The notes under the pieces are model-generated. The model ran no database searches. It was given only the letters and a program-made list of their open reading frames with translations, and had not been told where the DNA came from. Positions 24,201-36,200 of a DNA stretch of 64,000 nt are shown here, piece by piece. Source of the stretch: Echinococcus granulosus (taxonomy: Eukaryota > Platyhelminthes > Cestoda > Cyclophyllidea > Taeniidae); assembly GCF_000524195.1 (NCBI RefSeq), contig NW_020170457.1:65686-129685 (forward strand), read 5' to 3'. Both the position numbers and the translations under genes were made by a program. Numbering within the stretch: position 1 is the first letter of the stretch; the number at the start of each line of letters is the position of its first letter.

Positions 24201-24912
24201 CAAGCATCGAATTTCTGGAAACTTCATTCCGAACCGCCTTCAGACCCTTTGCACTGATTGGCTAGAAGCCTTTTCTATCACGGTCTGCCTTCGTTCGTCC
24301 CTTCCAGAGAACACTTCCCCATAATTCCCTTGGCTCCTCGATTAGCCGCACTGATTGCCCTCTGTAGGGGGCGGTGCGAGGAGGGAGGGAGAGTACACAA
24401 ATTGATGCCTTTTGTTCAACATTGAGCACTCTCTCCACCGCCACCGCCGTCTCATTTCAGGAGGTAGCAAGTGGCATAACTCCACCTCTCCCTTCTACTA
24501 CCGCTTACAATAGAGGATGAGCAGCCCTTCTCCCAAATGAAACCAAATGACGGAGACATCAAGGCACAGTATGGAAAATCCCCTAACTTTATACACAACA
24601 AAAATGAATGACGACTTTTTTTCCAGTGTATGAGCCACTAGTGCTCTCCAGTCTCAGTGGTACCTGAAACCGAAAAAAGGAACGCAAATTTAGGAAAGGC
24701 AAATGACTTTTGCCCAACTAGGATCTCCGACCTAGCATGACCACCTGAATGCAGGGGATGGAGAATTAGGCAAGATAATTAAACTATACGACGCGATTAG
24801 TCGAAGTTTGCATGAACAATTTCGTCGTCTTTCCCTAAAATCTCCTGAATAGTCATGAACGTGACAGGGATTTCATGGCCTTGAATAAACGATAATTCAA
24901 AAGCCAATGCCA
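24201..24912. other. Intergenic region 3' of symplekin
   Basis: Short frames only, and no clear minus-strand AATAAA for symplekin. Nothing else is supported. Confidence 0.35.
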
Positions 24913-27900
24913 TCATTTCTTCCTCTTTTGTGCAAAAAGCACACTCAACTCACAGGAAGGCTTTGCCACCAGCTCATCCTCAAACTGCCTTTCTTCTGCC
25001 TCCCCTTGCTTCGCACTCTGTGCCAACTCCTTCCCCTCTACTGCTCCTTCGGCTGCAACTGGACTGGGAGTCTTCGCCTTTAAAAAGAAAGCAACATACT
25101 TAGAGATGCGCAAATACAACCACAAGGAGGAGGTGGGGTGGGGGCATGGCAGATAGAGAGCAGAAATGTACAAAATCGAAAGGCACCCCAACCTGGAGGA
25201 CCTCGTCACGAAGCGGAGTGGCCGAACCGGAGGAAGCCACATCGTCCGCTTTCGTCTCTGCTCCCACCTCCTGCTGACCCTCCCTTGTGGTCATCGTTGC
25301 AGCTGCTGCTACTGGCGCTGCCTCAGAAGAGGACGATTGCAGCGGAGACACCTCGCGTTCCAACATTTCAAAAACGCCACGAGAGATGTGAGTGCGCTGA
25401 AAGACACACAGAGAATTAGACAACTTCTCACTCCTCCTGCCACATTGCCAATCTACCTACCTGAGCAGAGGAGAAATTGTCCACGTAACGACGGACCTGA
25501 GTGCGCAAGTTCGGCTCTCGAGTGAACACGGATTGCAGCTGCTGTGGTGGCAACTGAAGTAGCACCTGGTAGCTCTGCGGCTGCGTCTTCACACAGCAAC
25601 GAATGAAACCATCCCACAGAACCTCGCTCTTCCACACCTAGGAAACACACATGCACACAAATCCACCTTTAGTGAGTGACTGTCTGAGTGGAATCAAAGA
25701 CCAAGGTGTGGGCAGGCGATGGGGGATGGAGGAAAGGAGAGAACGCACCTGCTTCTGGATAAGACGAAAGAGGACGTTGATGACGTAGCCAGTAAGGCGA
25801 GGGTAAAGAGCCAATGCTTGCATGACGGTGCGTAAGAAGAGTGTCGGCACCACCGGACGGTCGAGCAGCTGTCCGATAGCCGCCGACAAACGCTCCTGCG
25901 TGTAGAGCGCACGCTCGGCGAAGCAGTGCAAACAGGCCTGAAGTATCACTCGGATCTCCACGTACGGCTTCTCTAACACAAAAATATCACAGCCAAGTGT
26001 AATGCTCATTCCTACTTATGAGCAAGGAGTAGGTCAGCATGGATTGACGTACTAGAGGGTTGCTCCGGGATGGCATTGGGGTCTTTGACGAATTCGAGAA
26101 GATGGATCGCCACGAGAAGTTCCTCTGGTGTCACTGGTCCCACAACTGCAGCCTCCTTCGAGACCACTTTCGACGCAATTTCCGCAGCACGCGGATCGGG
26201 AGCCGGTTGAGTGGCCACACTGGCTGGAAGAGCAAAAGGCGCATTTAAGGGGGAGAAAAGAAGCATTACCCACTCCATCAAGACGTCACTTCCCAAACAA
26301 CCAGGTGTGTGTATGTGCTGTGACTCACCATGGAGAAGGCGGCTAATGACCTCCTTCACGACCTTTTCATTCAGCTGTACCAACTGCGGCAGCACCGCAA
26401 TCACCTCCTGTTTGGTAAGGCCCACAATCACCGGGATAAGGCAACGCACATCGCGAATGCGCTCGCGATACAGCCGACGCACGCGTTCCACCAAAGCCGG
26501 TGGAGGCATAATGGGGATATTAAGAGAAGCAGGTGCATAAGCATGGGGGCTTGCTGGCTGCGTCGATGCCTTCGTGACGGGGCCTGCGGAGGGGGGTGGC
26601 GACGGTGGCGGTGCTACTGATGCATGAGCAAAGGCCGTTCTCGGATCAGTGAGAATGTGAATCATGCGTGTGACGAGGGTCTCTGCCCCAGACGGACAGT
26701 TGTCGAGGAGATGAAGAAGGTGTGGCGAGTGCAGACCGATTTCGCAGATCTACCAGTGGAGGAAAAGCGGCGACAGTAAAAAAGGAAGGTGCACGAGATT
26801 GCAAGTACACGCGCGTGTGGAGACTTGCCGAGGTATCCATGAGACGAAGAAGGCAGCGGCGCACGCTGTCGCTAGCAGCGACGTAGATCTCCGCCAGACT
26901 ACCAACCAGAGCAAAGGGAGTCAAAGAAGACGAGGATAAGGGAACGAAGGAATAGATGGACACATCCAAATGGCATTAAAGCAAATTGGCAGTGGACTCA
27001 CGTCAAAAGCAGTTTGCCCGGATTGCGAGGCATGAGACCGAGGAATAGGTGTGCACAGAGTTGACACGTCTCGTCAGTCCACTGAGAGGTGAGCAGTGGT
27101 GGTTTGGTCAGAAGACCCAAGAACATCTCGGCTGTAGGCTGGGGCTGGAGGATGTGCTTCAGACGCTCGATCGCACGATCCTGTTCGAGGAAAGAAAAGA
27201 AAATAAAGAATGGCAGAAGAGAATGTGGGCAGATGACACAAAAAGATCCCTGCGGAATTCGTAAGAGCAGTTGCGAATGGACCCGGCTTTTTCCAGGTAA
27301 GCGAGGACGGGGAGGGTGTATATTCACCTCAACGAGTTTCTCCCACCGCGGGTGCGAATCAGCCAACTGAGAGGTAGCTTTGAGGGCGGCTCTGCGAACG
27401 GTGGATTCTTCGAAGGCACAGAACCCCAAGAGGAGGTCCAACAACTCCTCACGTCTCTGCGTCGGCCTCAGCTCGATCAGTGAGCGAAGCACCTGCACGC
27501 AGAAAAGGATAAAAGATGAAAGGGGTGGAAGAGGGGAAGGAGGGCGAACAAGAGCTCGATTTGAATTAACATCCTGCCACCTCACCTGAAATCCGAATGT
27601 GGCGTGGTCGGGAAGTGTGCAGTAGCGCTTCAATACTCTGATCGCGTTCGCAGTCAGAAGCGGGGCCTCAAGCAATAGTCGACCAAAATACCTGTGACGC
27701 CGAAAAAAGCGTGTTTGTTTCGAACAGATACTTATCCCTACAAACCCTCTTTTTGAATATCCCAACTTTAACTTGGAGTATCAATAAGACAGTTTGGTAA
27801 ACCGCTGAACAGGAGAAATTTGCGCACATATACCGAACATAACTTGAAAGTAGAAACTTACGGAGACTTGACGCCGGAATCCACGAAGCGAGTGAGAATC

Positions 27901-30900
27901 TCCGTGAAGAGGGCATCGTAGATAGCGAGGGAGCCGAAGTCCTGAAGCATGCCATCTCCAGCCGAGGCGATGGAGACCGAGGTAGCGGTGGTCGTCGCCG
28001 CCATCGTCCTTAAGTCACAGTCTCCTTTTTCCTCTTCGTCAGCTAAATCGCACCCTACCTGAATCTCCTGCGTCTCGCCTACGACCTCCACACCTTCGCG
28101 GGCTCGCAGAGCCATCAACTGTCGCTGTGATTCCAATAAGAGTCGTCGCGCCTCGTCTGCACCATCCTCTTCGTCGTCAGCGTCTTCTTCGTCGCTGTAT
28201 CCGCCTTCCCCGTCTTCTGCCTTGATTTTGGTGCTCGTCAGAGCATTTTCAAATGCACCAGAAAGCCGGAAGCCGCGAAATGCGGTGTACTCATGCATCA
28301 GAAGATTTGCAAGGAGCTCAAAACCCTCCTTTGGGTTCTCCATTGCGTGAGTGATAAGAACTGGGGAGAAAAAAGGCAGACCCTTTCAGTGACCCACGAA
28401 TCGACCCCAACTCCGTTTTTGCAGCACTTGATTACGCGTATAATAAAGCTACTTCTGCCAATATAATGTCCCAAGCAAACTAGCTTGAACGCCTTGCTGG
28501 CGACAGAGAGCCACAATGAAGAACTGCTGGAAACACCTGGGCTTCCGGCTGGGAGTGCAATCGCAATTCTTACATCAAGATGACAATAAGGCGGGAAAAA
28601 AGGTTAGGTAAAATAGTCCAAAAAAAACGCTTAGATCTAATAGCGTGAGAGAGATGGATGGCATTAAAAAGAAAAGTTAAAGATACTGTGAAGCAGAAGC
28701 TGAACATTGAATTCATAGACTAGTATCGAGCCTGTATAATGGAATAGCTACATTCCAAGAGGACAAATTAGTCACACCACCAGTCAGAGATATTACGATG
28801 TAAACAGATTGATAGCAAGACAACGCACCCTCATCTAAGCAAGGTCGATGAAGGGAGAAACTGAAAATGTATACACACCCACCGAATAAGGGTTCCGTCC
28901 CATTGTAACCGCTGAGCTAACAGAGCTAAGTTATGAACAGCAAAAATGGAAACGCATATCTTAACCACATGCACCACTTTTGAGCCATTAAAGTGACCAC
29001 CGATAGATGGAGAAAGGGAGGAAGGAAGGGGAGGAAGTGTTTGTCGTTTTCACCGCTTACGAGGGTAGAGGTAACTCGAGGAGAGGCGTCTAATGGGGGG
29101 CAGACGACAGAGGAGTTTCACACGAGCCGCCTCGCGGGGAGTCAAGTCGGAGTGCACTGATACTGCCCTGGTGGACTCCTCCGCGGCTGTACGACTATGC
29201 GAGGCACATTCAAAGGCGAGGATACGTGAGAAGGCATCTCGTGCCATACTCTGACGCAACTGGGCGGGTAGAGGAGCCACCACGGCGTCGAGGGAGAACG
29301 GCCGAGTTTGGACAGCACCTATGAAAGGTAGCGAGGCAGGAGAGAATTTAAACTCACGCGGATAGGGTTAAAACAGGTGGATGGATGAGGGAGGGGGAGT
29401 TATTCAGAATGGATAAATTCGAGTGAATTAGATCCTGCATAGAAGGACGGTTTTAAAAAATAAGGGGGAACTAGAACTGGGAATGGATAGCATAAAGCCG
29501 CCGCGAAGAAGGAATGAAGAGTGGACAGAAAGATTTTTATGAGAAAAATCGACGAAACGGCAGATGGGTCAAAAAATGAACGTGGTGTAGATAAACGGAT
29601 ATATATATTTGATGCATGACGGACGGACCAGTGGAGGAGGGGAGGGAGGCCTGTGGTAGCGAGGGATTGAAGGTCATAGGTACCGATGGAGTGCTCTCTC
29701 CCGCTGAGACTGCGCCCCGCACGACGCTGATGTTCATCGGCTTGATGGTGGTGTGCATTCTAGCTGCATGCTCCTTCATGAAAGCAGCTTCGTCATCCTC
29801 GTCAATCCTCTCGCTATTCCGTTTGGCTGACTAAAGATTGGGATTAATAACTACTTAAGAACGATAAAAGCACTTCAAATTACCAATTTGGCTTGATAAA
29901 CGGACTACCCTTGCAGAGCACTAAGAACCACAAAGACTATTCACACCACAAGGGGGAAGCAAAGTATTCGCCCATGCACTAGACGGGAAGGACAGATTTA
30001 CGCCGGTAGAACTAACCCGTATTCGTCAGCATGAGTGTCCATTAAGGATACCAACGATTTCACTTCCCCCCCCCCGCTGTTTACAACGCATTTAAGAAGC
30101 TAAGGATAGAACCCACGCTGTTTTCGTCGAAAACGGGAACGAAAAGAAGGCAAAAAAAGGACCAAGAAAAGAGAAACGCACCCTAGGGACAGCCTTTCTG
30201 CTCACAGATTCGTCGTCATCACCACCACCGCAACTACCAACCCCACCGCCACCACTGTCTTCGCCCTTTTCGGTGACGTTATCCGCCATCAACTGACTAA
30301 GCAACGCGCAATTCTCGCGATTCACTCCCTCCTCACCAGCTGCATCGGTCACCCAAACGACAAGCTGAGCAGCCAGCAGACGGGCCAAGTGACGCACTTG
30401 AGTAGCGGTTCCTGCCGCAGCGATAGGTGTGTAGGTGGCATCGAACGCCGCCGGCATACGGGATGGAAGAGTGACCATGCTGAGGTGGGTAAAAAAGGAA
30501 GGAATATAAAAGCTATTTTCACCACTAACACCCCTACAGCAACACCCACTTCTTCGCAATCAACTCACTCACCTGAGAAGAACCAAATCCGCCACATTAG
30601 CGGTGGTCAGCTTTGGCACGAGGCAAGTGGTGATATCCTCAATGCTGGGAATCGCTTCCTTGTTGGACGAGACGACGAAGGTGGAGGCAGCGATAGTGGA
30701 GGAGCCAGAGTCGATGCGAGGCCGTTTAGCAACCCTTACTGTTTTCCTCTCTTCTTCCTCATCATCTTCCTCCTCGTTCCCAAGGTTAGATTGGCCTCTG
30801 GACAGTGAATCAATATGACCACGTTTGTTTGCGGATGATGCGGTTGCTGAATGCGATGTAAGTCTAATAGGAAGGACGCCGGAAATCTGGAAGGGCGAGA

Positions 30901-32299
30901 GGAAAGAAACAATTTCCTAGGTTCTTTTTAAGATTGACGAAAAAGTTGAGGAAGGCAGAGGGCAACCTCCTGTTGAGTGGCACCCAGATCCGTGAGAAGA
31001 ATTATCACTCGACTCTGGTACCCTGTGTTAGTGGCAGAATGCTGAAGAAGACAGAGAAGTGCCGCCTTCAACTTCCTTCGCGCCGAATTGACTTGTGCCT
31101 GAGTGAAGTGTGGTGGGAGATTTACTAAAGAGGAAAAGACAAAGCGTTTGCGCACATCTATTTTTCGGAGAAGGGGGGAAGCAAACAAAACCACACCATG
31201 GATGGTTTCAAAGGACTGCACAGCCTCATTATAAAATTGCGGACGTTGACGAGCAATACTGACAACAGTATCAATAAGAGCATCGAAAACTATGCTGGTG
31301 ACAATGGATCGAAGAGCATTGTCGTCTCCCTGCTTCAGAGGCAGCATTGTCAGGCCGGAAAGAAGTCGTTCAGCCTCGTCTGATAAGCGTCGAGGACGAA
31401 CGAGACAAATCCCCGGTAGCGGATTGACCGAGGATGACGCCGTACTCGCATTTACGATGCTCTTCAGCAAGCTGTTAGGCAAGTCAGGAATTTGGTCTAG
31501 AGTGAGTTCTGTGGGGTGGGAAAGGGTCTCAGAATTAGGAGTCCGTCTGGACTGTTGTATGATAACGGCCTCAATGAATTTGATGATATCCACGCGAGCA
31601 GCATCATTGAGGTTGGCGCAGAGACGTGTCAAAATACTGGGTGGGGGTGGAGTGACAGCACTGCCCGGCATAACCGGCACAGAGGAGGGAAGAAGCAATC
31701 GGATTATTTCGTCCTTAAAAACAACAACAGCACGAAAAGTTTCGAGAGAAGTGTCAGCTAAGGAACCAGACTTAATACCACCGCCGGTCATGGCACCCGA
31801 TTCGATGACTCCGCACTTGACAGCTCGAGTGAGAGACCGACTGTAGATCATTTTCATTGTCCCGATAATAGTTCGTATGATGCCCGAAAACGGTGGATCA
31901 GAATGAAGCGATAAGTTGAATAGATGGGACAAACAGGCAATGGATTTTACAATGAGGCTCCCGTCTGCTATACTAGAAAGGAAATCAGTGTTACGGTAAT
32001 TTGGTCGAAGTAAACTAAGGAAGTAGTATGATGGTTTTCTTACCATGCCTCCTCAATAAACTTTATGACAAATCGCCTCAACTCATTGTTTTGATAGTGC
32101 TGAAAGGCAACGACTTCCTAAAGGTACAATTATGAATGTGGATAGCTCCAACCTCAAAGAAGCTATCAAGCAAAGACCGATCATAGTTTATAATCAATTC
32201 CTTTACTTGATGAAGGCATTCAATTTTTTCCCTCGTATCATTGGTGTATGTCGCCCTCCGAAGAATTCCCGCAACTCTATCGAATTGACTGCAGGCCAT
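24913..32299 (-). CDS. SYMPK: Symplekin, scaffold of the mRNA 3'-end processing complex
   Basis: Nineteen exons, transcript order: 32299-32153, 32117-32044, 31972-31197, 31124-30967, 30886-30573, 30479-30182, 29830-29629, 29318-29061, 28360-27862, 27691-27586, 27492-27328, 27180-27002, 26898-26829, 26749-26329, 26223-26053, 25972-25749, 25637-25461, 25396-25193, 25077-24913. All phases close and give 1535 residues (human 1274). Diagnostic blocks are VKELIIN near the N-terminus, ARQRPQF and [11 protein letters not shown] in the HEAT domain that binds the Ssu72 phosphatase in the human protein, [19 protein letters not shown] in the middle, and [18 protein letters not shown]-like LYPRLTG and [11 protein letters not shown] in the C-terminal symplekin domain. 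Symplekin holds together the CPSF/CstF cleavage machinery and the histone pre-mRNA processing complex in the nucleus. Inserts unlike human are an acidic/glycine-rich linker (exon 6), a long acidic block (exon 9) and a proline-rich stretch (exon 14). Exons 7 and 8 and the 3' end of exon 4 have weak donors and are the least certain. Confidence 0.95.
26750..26828 (-). other. GC-AG intron in symplekin, 79 nt
   Basis: The donor reads TCG|GCAAGT and the acceptor is ggtag before ATCTGC. Joining them gives RLMDTS followed by [12 protein letters not shown], the same length as human VIEQPIRGMGMNSPELL with no gap. No GT site nearby gives this alignment. Confidence 0.75.
32118..32152 (-). other. 35-nt micro-intron in symplekin
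   Basis: The exon ends TTTGAG, the intron begins GTTGGA and ends acctttag. Joining gives LLDSFFEEVVAFQ, aligned without a gap to human LLDNFLDEIIAFQ. The donor is far from consensus, so spliceosome recognition probably relies on intron definition. Confidence 0.75.
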
Positions 32300-33269
32300 T
32301 TAAGGATGAAAACCGGTACTGATGAGAAGGCGCAATCGGTCGGATTTGATGACCTTGACCGGTACAGTGAATATTCCATATCAAAATTGCACTGAATTTA
32401 GTAATAACATATTACTGCAAAATCGTACTAGTAGAATAAATGCTCTAATTTGAATAAAATTCGCTGTTTTAAGGTTGCATTACTTCTTAACATTCTGCAT
32501 TTAAATTGCAATCAAGTGGTGTGAAACTAAGCAACCTACAATAGCTGTATATTTTGTAATACGATAGTAGTTTGTCCCTCAATGTCGGTAAGGCGCCACT
32601 TCTGTGCTTTGATTAGGCCCCTTGTATCTCGCTGGGTGGGCTGGCCTTTCGGGCTATGCCAATAGCCCAGACACCTTCTCTGCGTTGAATACATACATAT
32701 TTATCTACAGAGAGTCTTAGGACGCTACAATTTTGTCCACCTGCATGCACAGCAACATAGTTGCCACACCTACATGGTTTACCATCTTCCAGCCTTTCTC
32801 CAAAAAATCCTTATGGCCAACCAGCTGTCCCATGCGGTGATAAAATGTCTTTGTCTGGTTCTAAGAGAGACCTACAGCGCTTTAGAACTATTTAGGAATA
32901 TTCAATGGACTGCGTATTTGTGTCTACGTACAGGAAAATTTTAAGGTAGCAATAAAAGCTATATTTGTAAATTGAAACCTTTGGTGCACTTTTTTTACGT
33001 TTAATATTACGTGTTTAACAATGCTTGCGTTTATAAGGGATTATCAATAGGTACCATACTATAAAGTGCACACTAAAATCCACAGTTCTTTAGGACATGT
33101 TTTAAAATTTTTCAATGGCAGTTACAGTTAATAGTACAAAAAAATAAATGTTTTATCATCTGAAAATTAGGTTATGACTATAATGATGCTGCTGCTCACT
33201 CGACCTTAAAAGATTTGCAAAGTTAGCATTCTGGCCTTGTTTCTTTTGGCGGGTGGGTGTGTCTCGAAG
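32300..33269. other. Divergent promoter region between symplekin and SCaMC
   Basis: The two genes start on opposite strands about 970 bp apart, so their promoters must lie here. The region also contains the inverted copy of the LTR-like repeat (32592-32729). I saw no convincing TATA box or other motif. Confidence 0.5.
32592..32729 (-). repeat. LTR-like dispersed repeat, copy 2 (inverted)
   Basis: Read on the minus strand it starts TGTAGCGTCC, contains ggtgtctgggctattggcat and ggccagcccacccagcgag, and ends tggcgcc, matching copy 1 with scattered substitutions and a few short gaps. The conserved ends imply both copies keep the same element boundaries. Confidence 0.65.
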
Positions 33270-36200
33270 ATGAGGCTCTTGCTCCCTTTCTTTGCATTTC
33301 ATGAAGAAGTATCACCCACCCTGCAACTTTTTAGACAAATTGATCTTGACAAAGATGGCCTCATTTCAAAAGAGGATGTTAAAATTTTTCTTAGGCAATT
33401 TGACTTAAAACTAACTAAAAATAATTTGGACGTCTTAGCTGAGGTATGACTGTGCCCAACGAACTGGCATTTTAATAGGGTATTTGTTTTAGAGTTTTCT
33501 GGAATGCTGTGGAGTTGGACCCAATGGTCATGTCAATGCTAAACAATTTGCTCATTATGTCCACGAGCAGGACCGGCGTCTCTCGCCGATCTACGCCCAA
33601 ATGGATCGAAACATGCAAGGCAAGGTTGATCTTTTGGATATACAGGCCTACTTCATAAAACTTGGCATTCCAATCGAACCGACTGAAGCCAAGCGTCTTT
33701 TACGTCGCATCGATAAAAACAACAACGATTGCATCGAGTATGAAGAGTGGCGTAAATTTCTCCTCTTTCTCCCAATTACTGACCTTGCGAGTGTCACTCA
33801 ATTCTGGCGTCATGGTGCGGTATGTCAATTAATTTGTTCGCGTCTACAAACTCGTCTTTTTTCTTCTCATGCCCTAAAATATGCTTTCGTCTCCCCTAGA
33901 TTCTTGACTTATCAGTGGATCCAGTAGTTGCGATTCCACAGTTTATGAAACATGAACATGCCTTAAGACGCGACGTCTTGCAGCTGATTGCTGGTGGTAC
34001 AGCCGGTGTTGTGTCCCGCACTTGCACTGCTCCGATAGATCGTTTAAAAGTCATGCGTCAGGTGTACGGCTACAAGCATAAGCAAAGTGGGTTTGTTGAA
34101 GGTAAAGTGGTACATCGACTAACGCACCATTCAGCTTACCGATATATGCTGCGGGAGGGTGGTTTGTGGTCCCTTTGGCGCGGGAACCTCATAAATTCCA
34201 TCAAAATCGCCCCTGAAACCGCGGTTAAATACACTACGTATGAATGGTACAAATGTCTCCTCATGGACATGGATGAGGATGGTTTTTTTGATCGGCATCC
34301 TGTCGCTACAAAATTTGCCTCTGGCTCCTTAGCTGGTCTTACCGCTCAAAGTGTCGTCTATCCTGTGGAGGTGAGTCTCGATATCCTTTGTTCTCGTTTT
34401 ACGACTTACGCTGTCATTATCTGATCTGCCACACGTTAGTCTAGCCTTTTTATTAGTAAGGAAAGGGAAGGTGTTACTTCTTTATTAAGATAAAATTCAT
34501 CGAACATCGCTCCGATATGATGGGTTTTGGCGTGTTTGACCTCAATTTTCATTGGATCGTCGACGTGAGGGAACAAAGTGGAGGTAAATGTATTCATTGT
34601 AAAATTTACATAAATTGGCAGTTGGTAATTTCCTGTTGGTTATTACAACAGTGTTGAGCCATTCAAATGCGGCAGTTCTTTTCCAAGCCACCAGAAGCCT
34701 ATGTGAAAACTCACTTTTTTCCCTCAATGTGGAATAGAATTCCTGCCACAACGAGATATAATCTGGGATCTGGGTGTGGTTGGACAATTTGAAGGGGTGG
34801 AAAATGGCTTTTTAAACAGGCCTTTTTTATTCATTTGACCTAAAACAAGTCATGAAGAGCAAATGGGATGGATGGCTTTTCGATTTATGCGAGTTAAAAG
34901 TAGTGGCCGTTTCCTCGCAACGCCCGTTGTTATCACGTTATCTGGTTCTCCCGCATTCGATAGCAAATTTGAGCTCTAAACTCGGTAGTACTCCTGTTAG
35001 CGCGTTGTACTGTTGCGTGCCATAACTTGCTCAATTCGGTTGCCGAGTAAGACAGACGGAAATACTCGGTAAGCGGCAGAAACTGAGGGAAAAGAAGACA
35101 AATTGGTCCAAGTTTGAAAAAATGGGATTGACTCTGATTGATCAGACACTCCGCCGTAATGGGTGGTGCCTCCTTAGTAGCTGGGCCGGAGTCTGTGGGT
35201 CGTGCTGATGAATTTGAATTACCCCCTTGTTTTTAATGTAAACACACAAAAAATTGGATTGACGGAGTAAAAGTCATCATAGACACTGTTTTTTTCTGAT
35301 TTTTTCGATGTAATACCAGGTCCTCAAGACTCGGATGTGTCTTCGAAAAACGGGACAATACTCCTCTGTGGTAGACTGCGCTGCCCGTATCTACAGAGAG
35401 TTGGGTATCCGTGGCTTCTTCCGTGGCTATGTGGTCAATTTGGTTGGAATCATTCCCTACGCCGGCATCGAACTGGCTACTTATGAGGTAGGCACTCTCG
35501 TGCATATATGTTTATGTGTCACACACACACACACTCATTTTCCCTTTTTATGTGTACAGTGGCTGAAATCGGCTTACATTCATCGCTACATGAGCCATAT
35601 TTTACGACTATCACCCCGCGTCTTTCCCGATTCCAGGTAAGTGCTCTCCAATCCTACACTATAATCAGTCGCCTTATATGTTCATGCTGTTCAAACTCCT
35701 TCCAGCAGTCGTCCTTAGGAGACTTCCAGCCTTCTCTAGTTTACACCAACTAAGTGTCAAATTTTAATCACAGTCTGAGTGCACCTCAGGTTCGCAACGT
35801 TTTTCTGTTACCTTATTCTCACGTCTTGCATTTGGAACGGCTTCTAGCATCGCTTTAGCCCCCGAGCACATCTACAAACATAAATTAGTGCGTCTTCAGT
35901 AAACAGCCGTTCTATCGGTGGGTTCTTCATTCTATTGTGACAGCGTGCCTTTGAGACCTTGGTATTCCCTCGACTCGCCTCTAGAGTCGTATACTCCTTT
36001 GGAATAGTTTAACTTTCCATTATGAGAGTGGTTCTGCGTTTGTTTAAAAGCAGTTTACGAGATTACGATTTCGAGACGGCGTCACACCTACCTGTAGTCG
36101 TCTTTCAACTTTACGGTGCGATTTGATACGGCAAGCCGGAATGTTTCATTTCTACTTGACGATATGCTTCTTGGTCAGCCTGTGGATGGCAGACAGAATC

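Noticed and set aside
35521..35534. Short AC dinucleotide run in an SCaMC intron
   Set aside because: Seven units, ordinary simple repeat just upstream of an acceptor.
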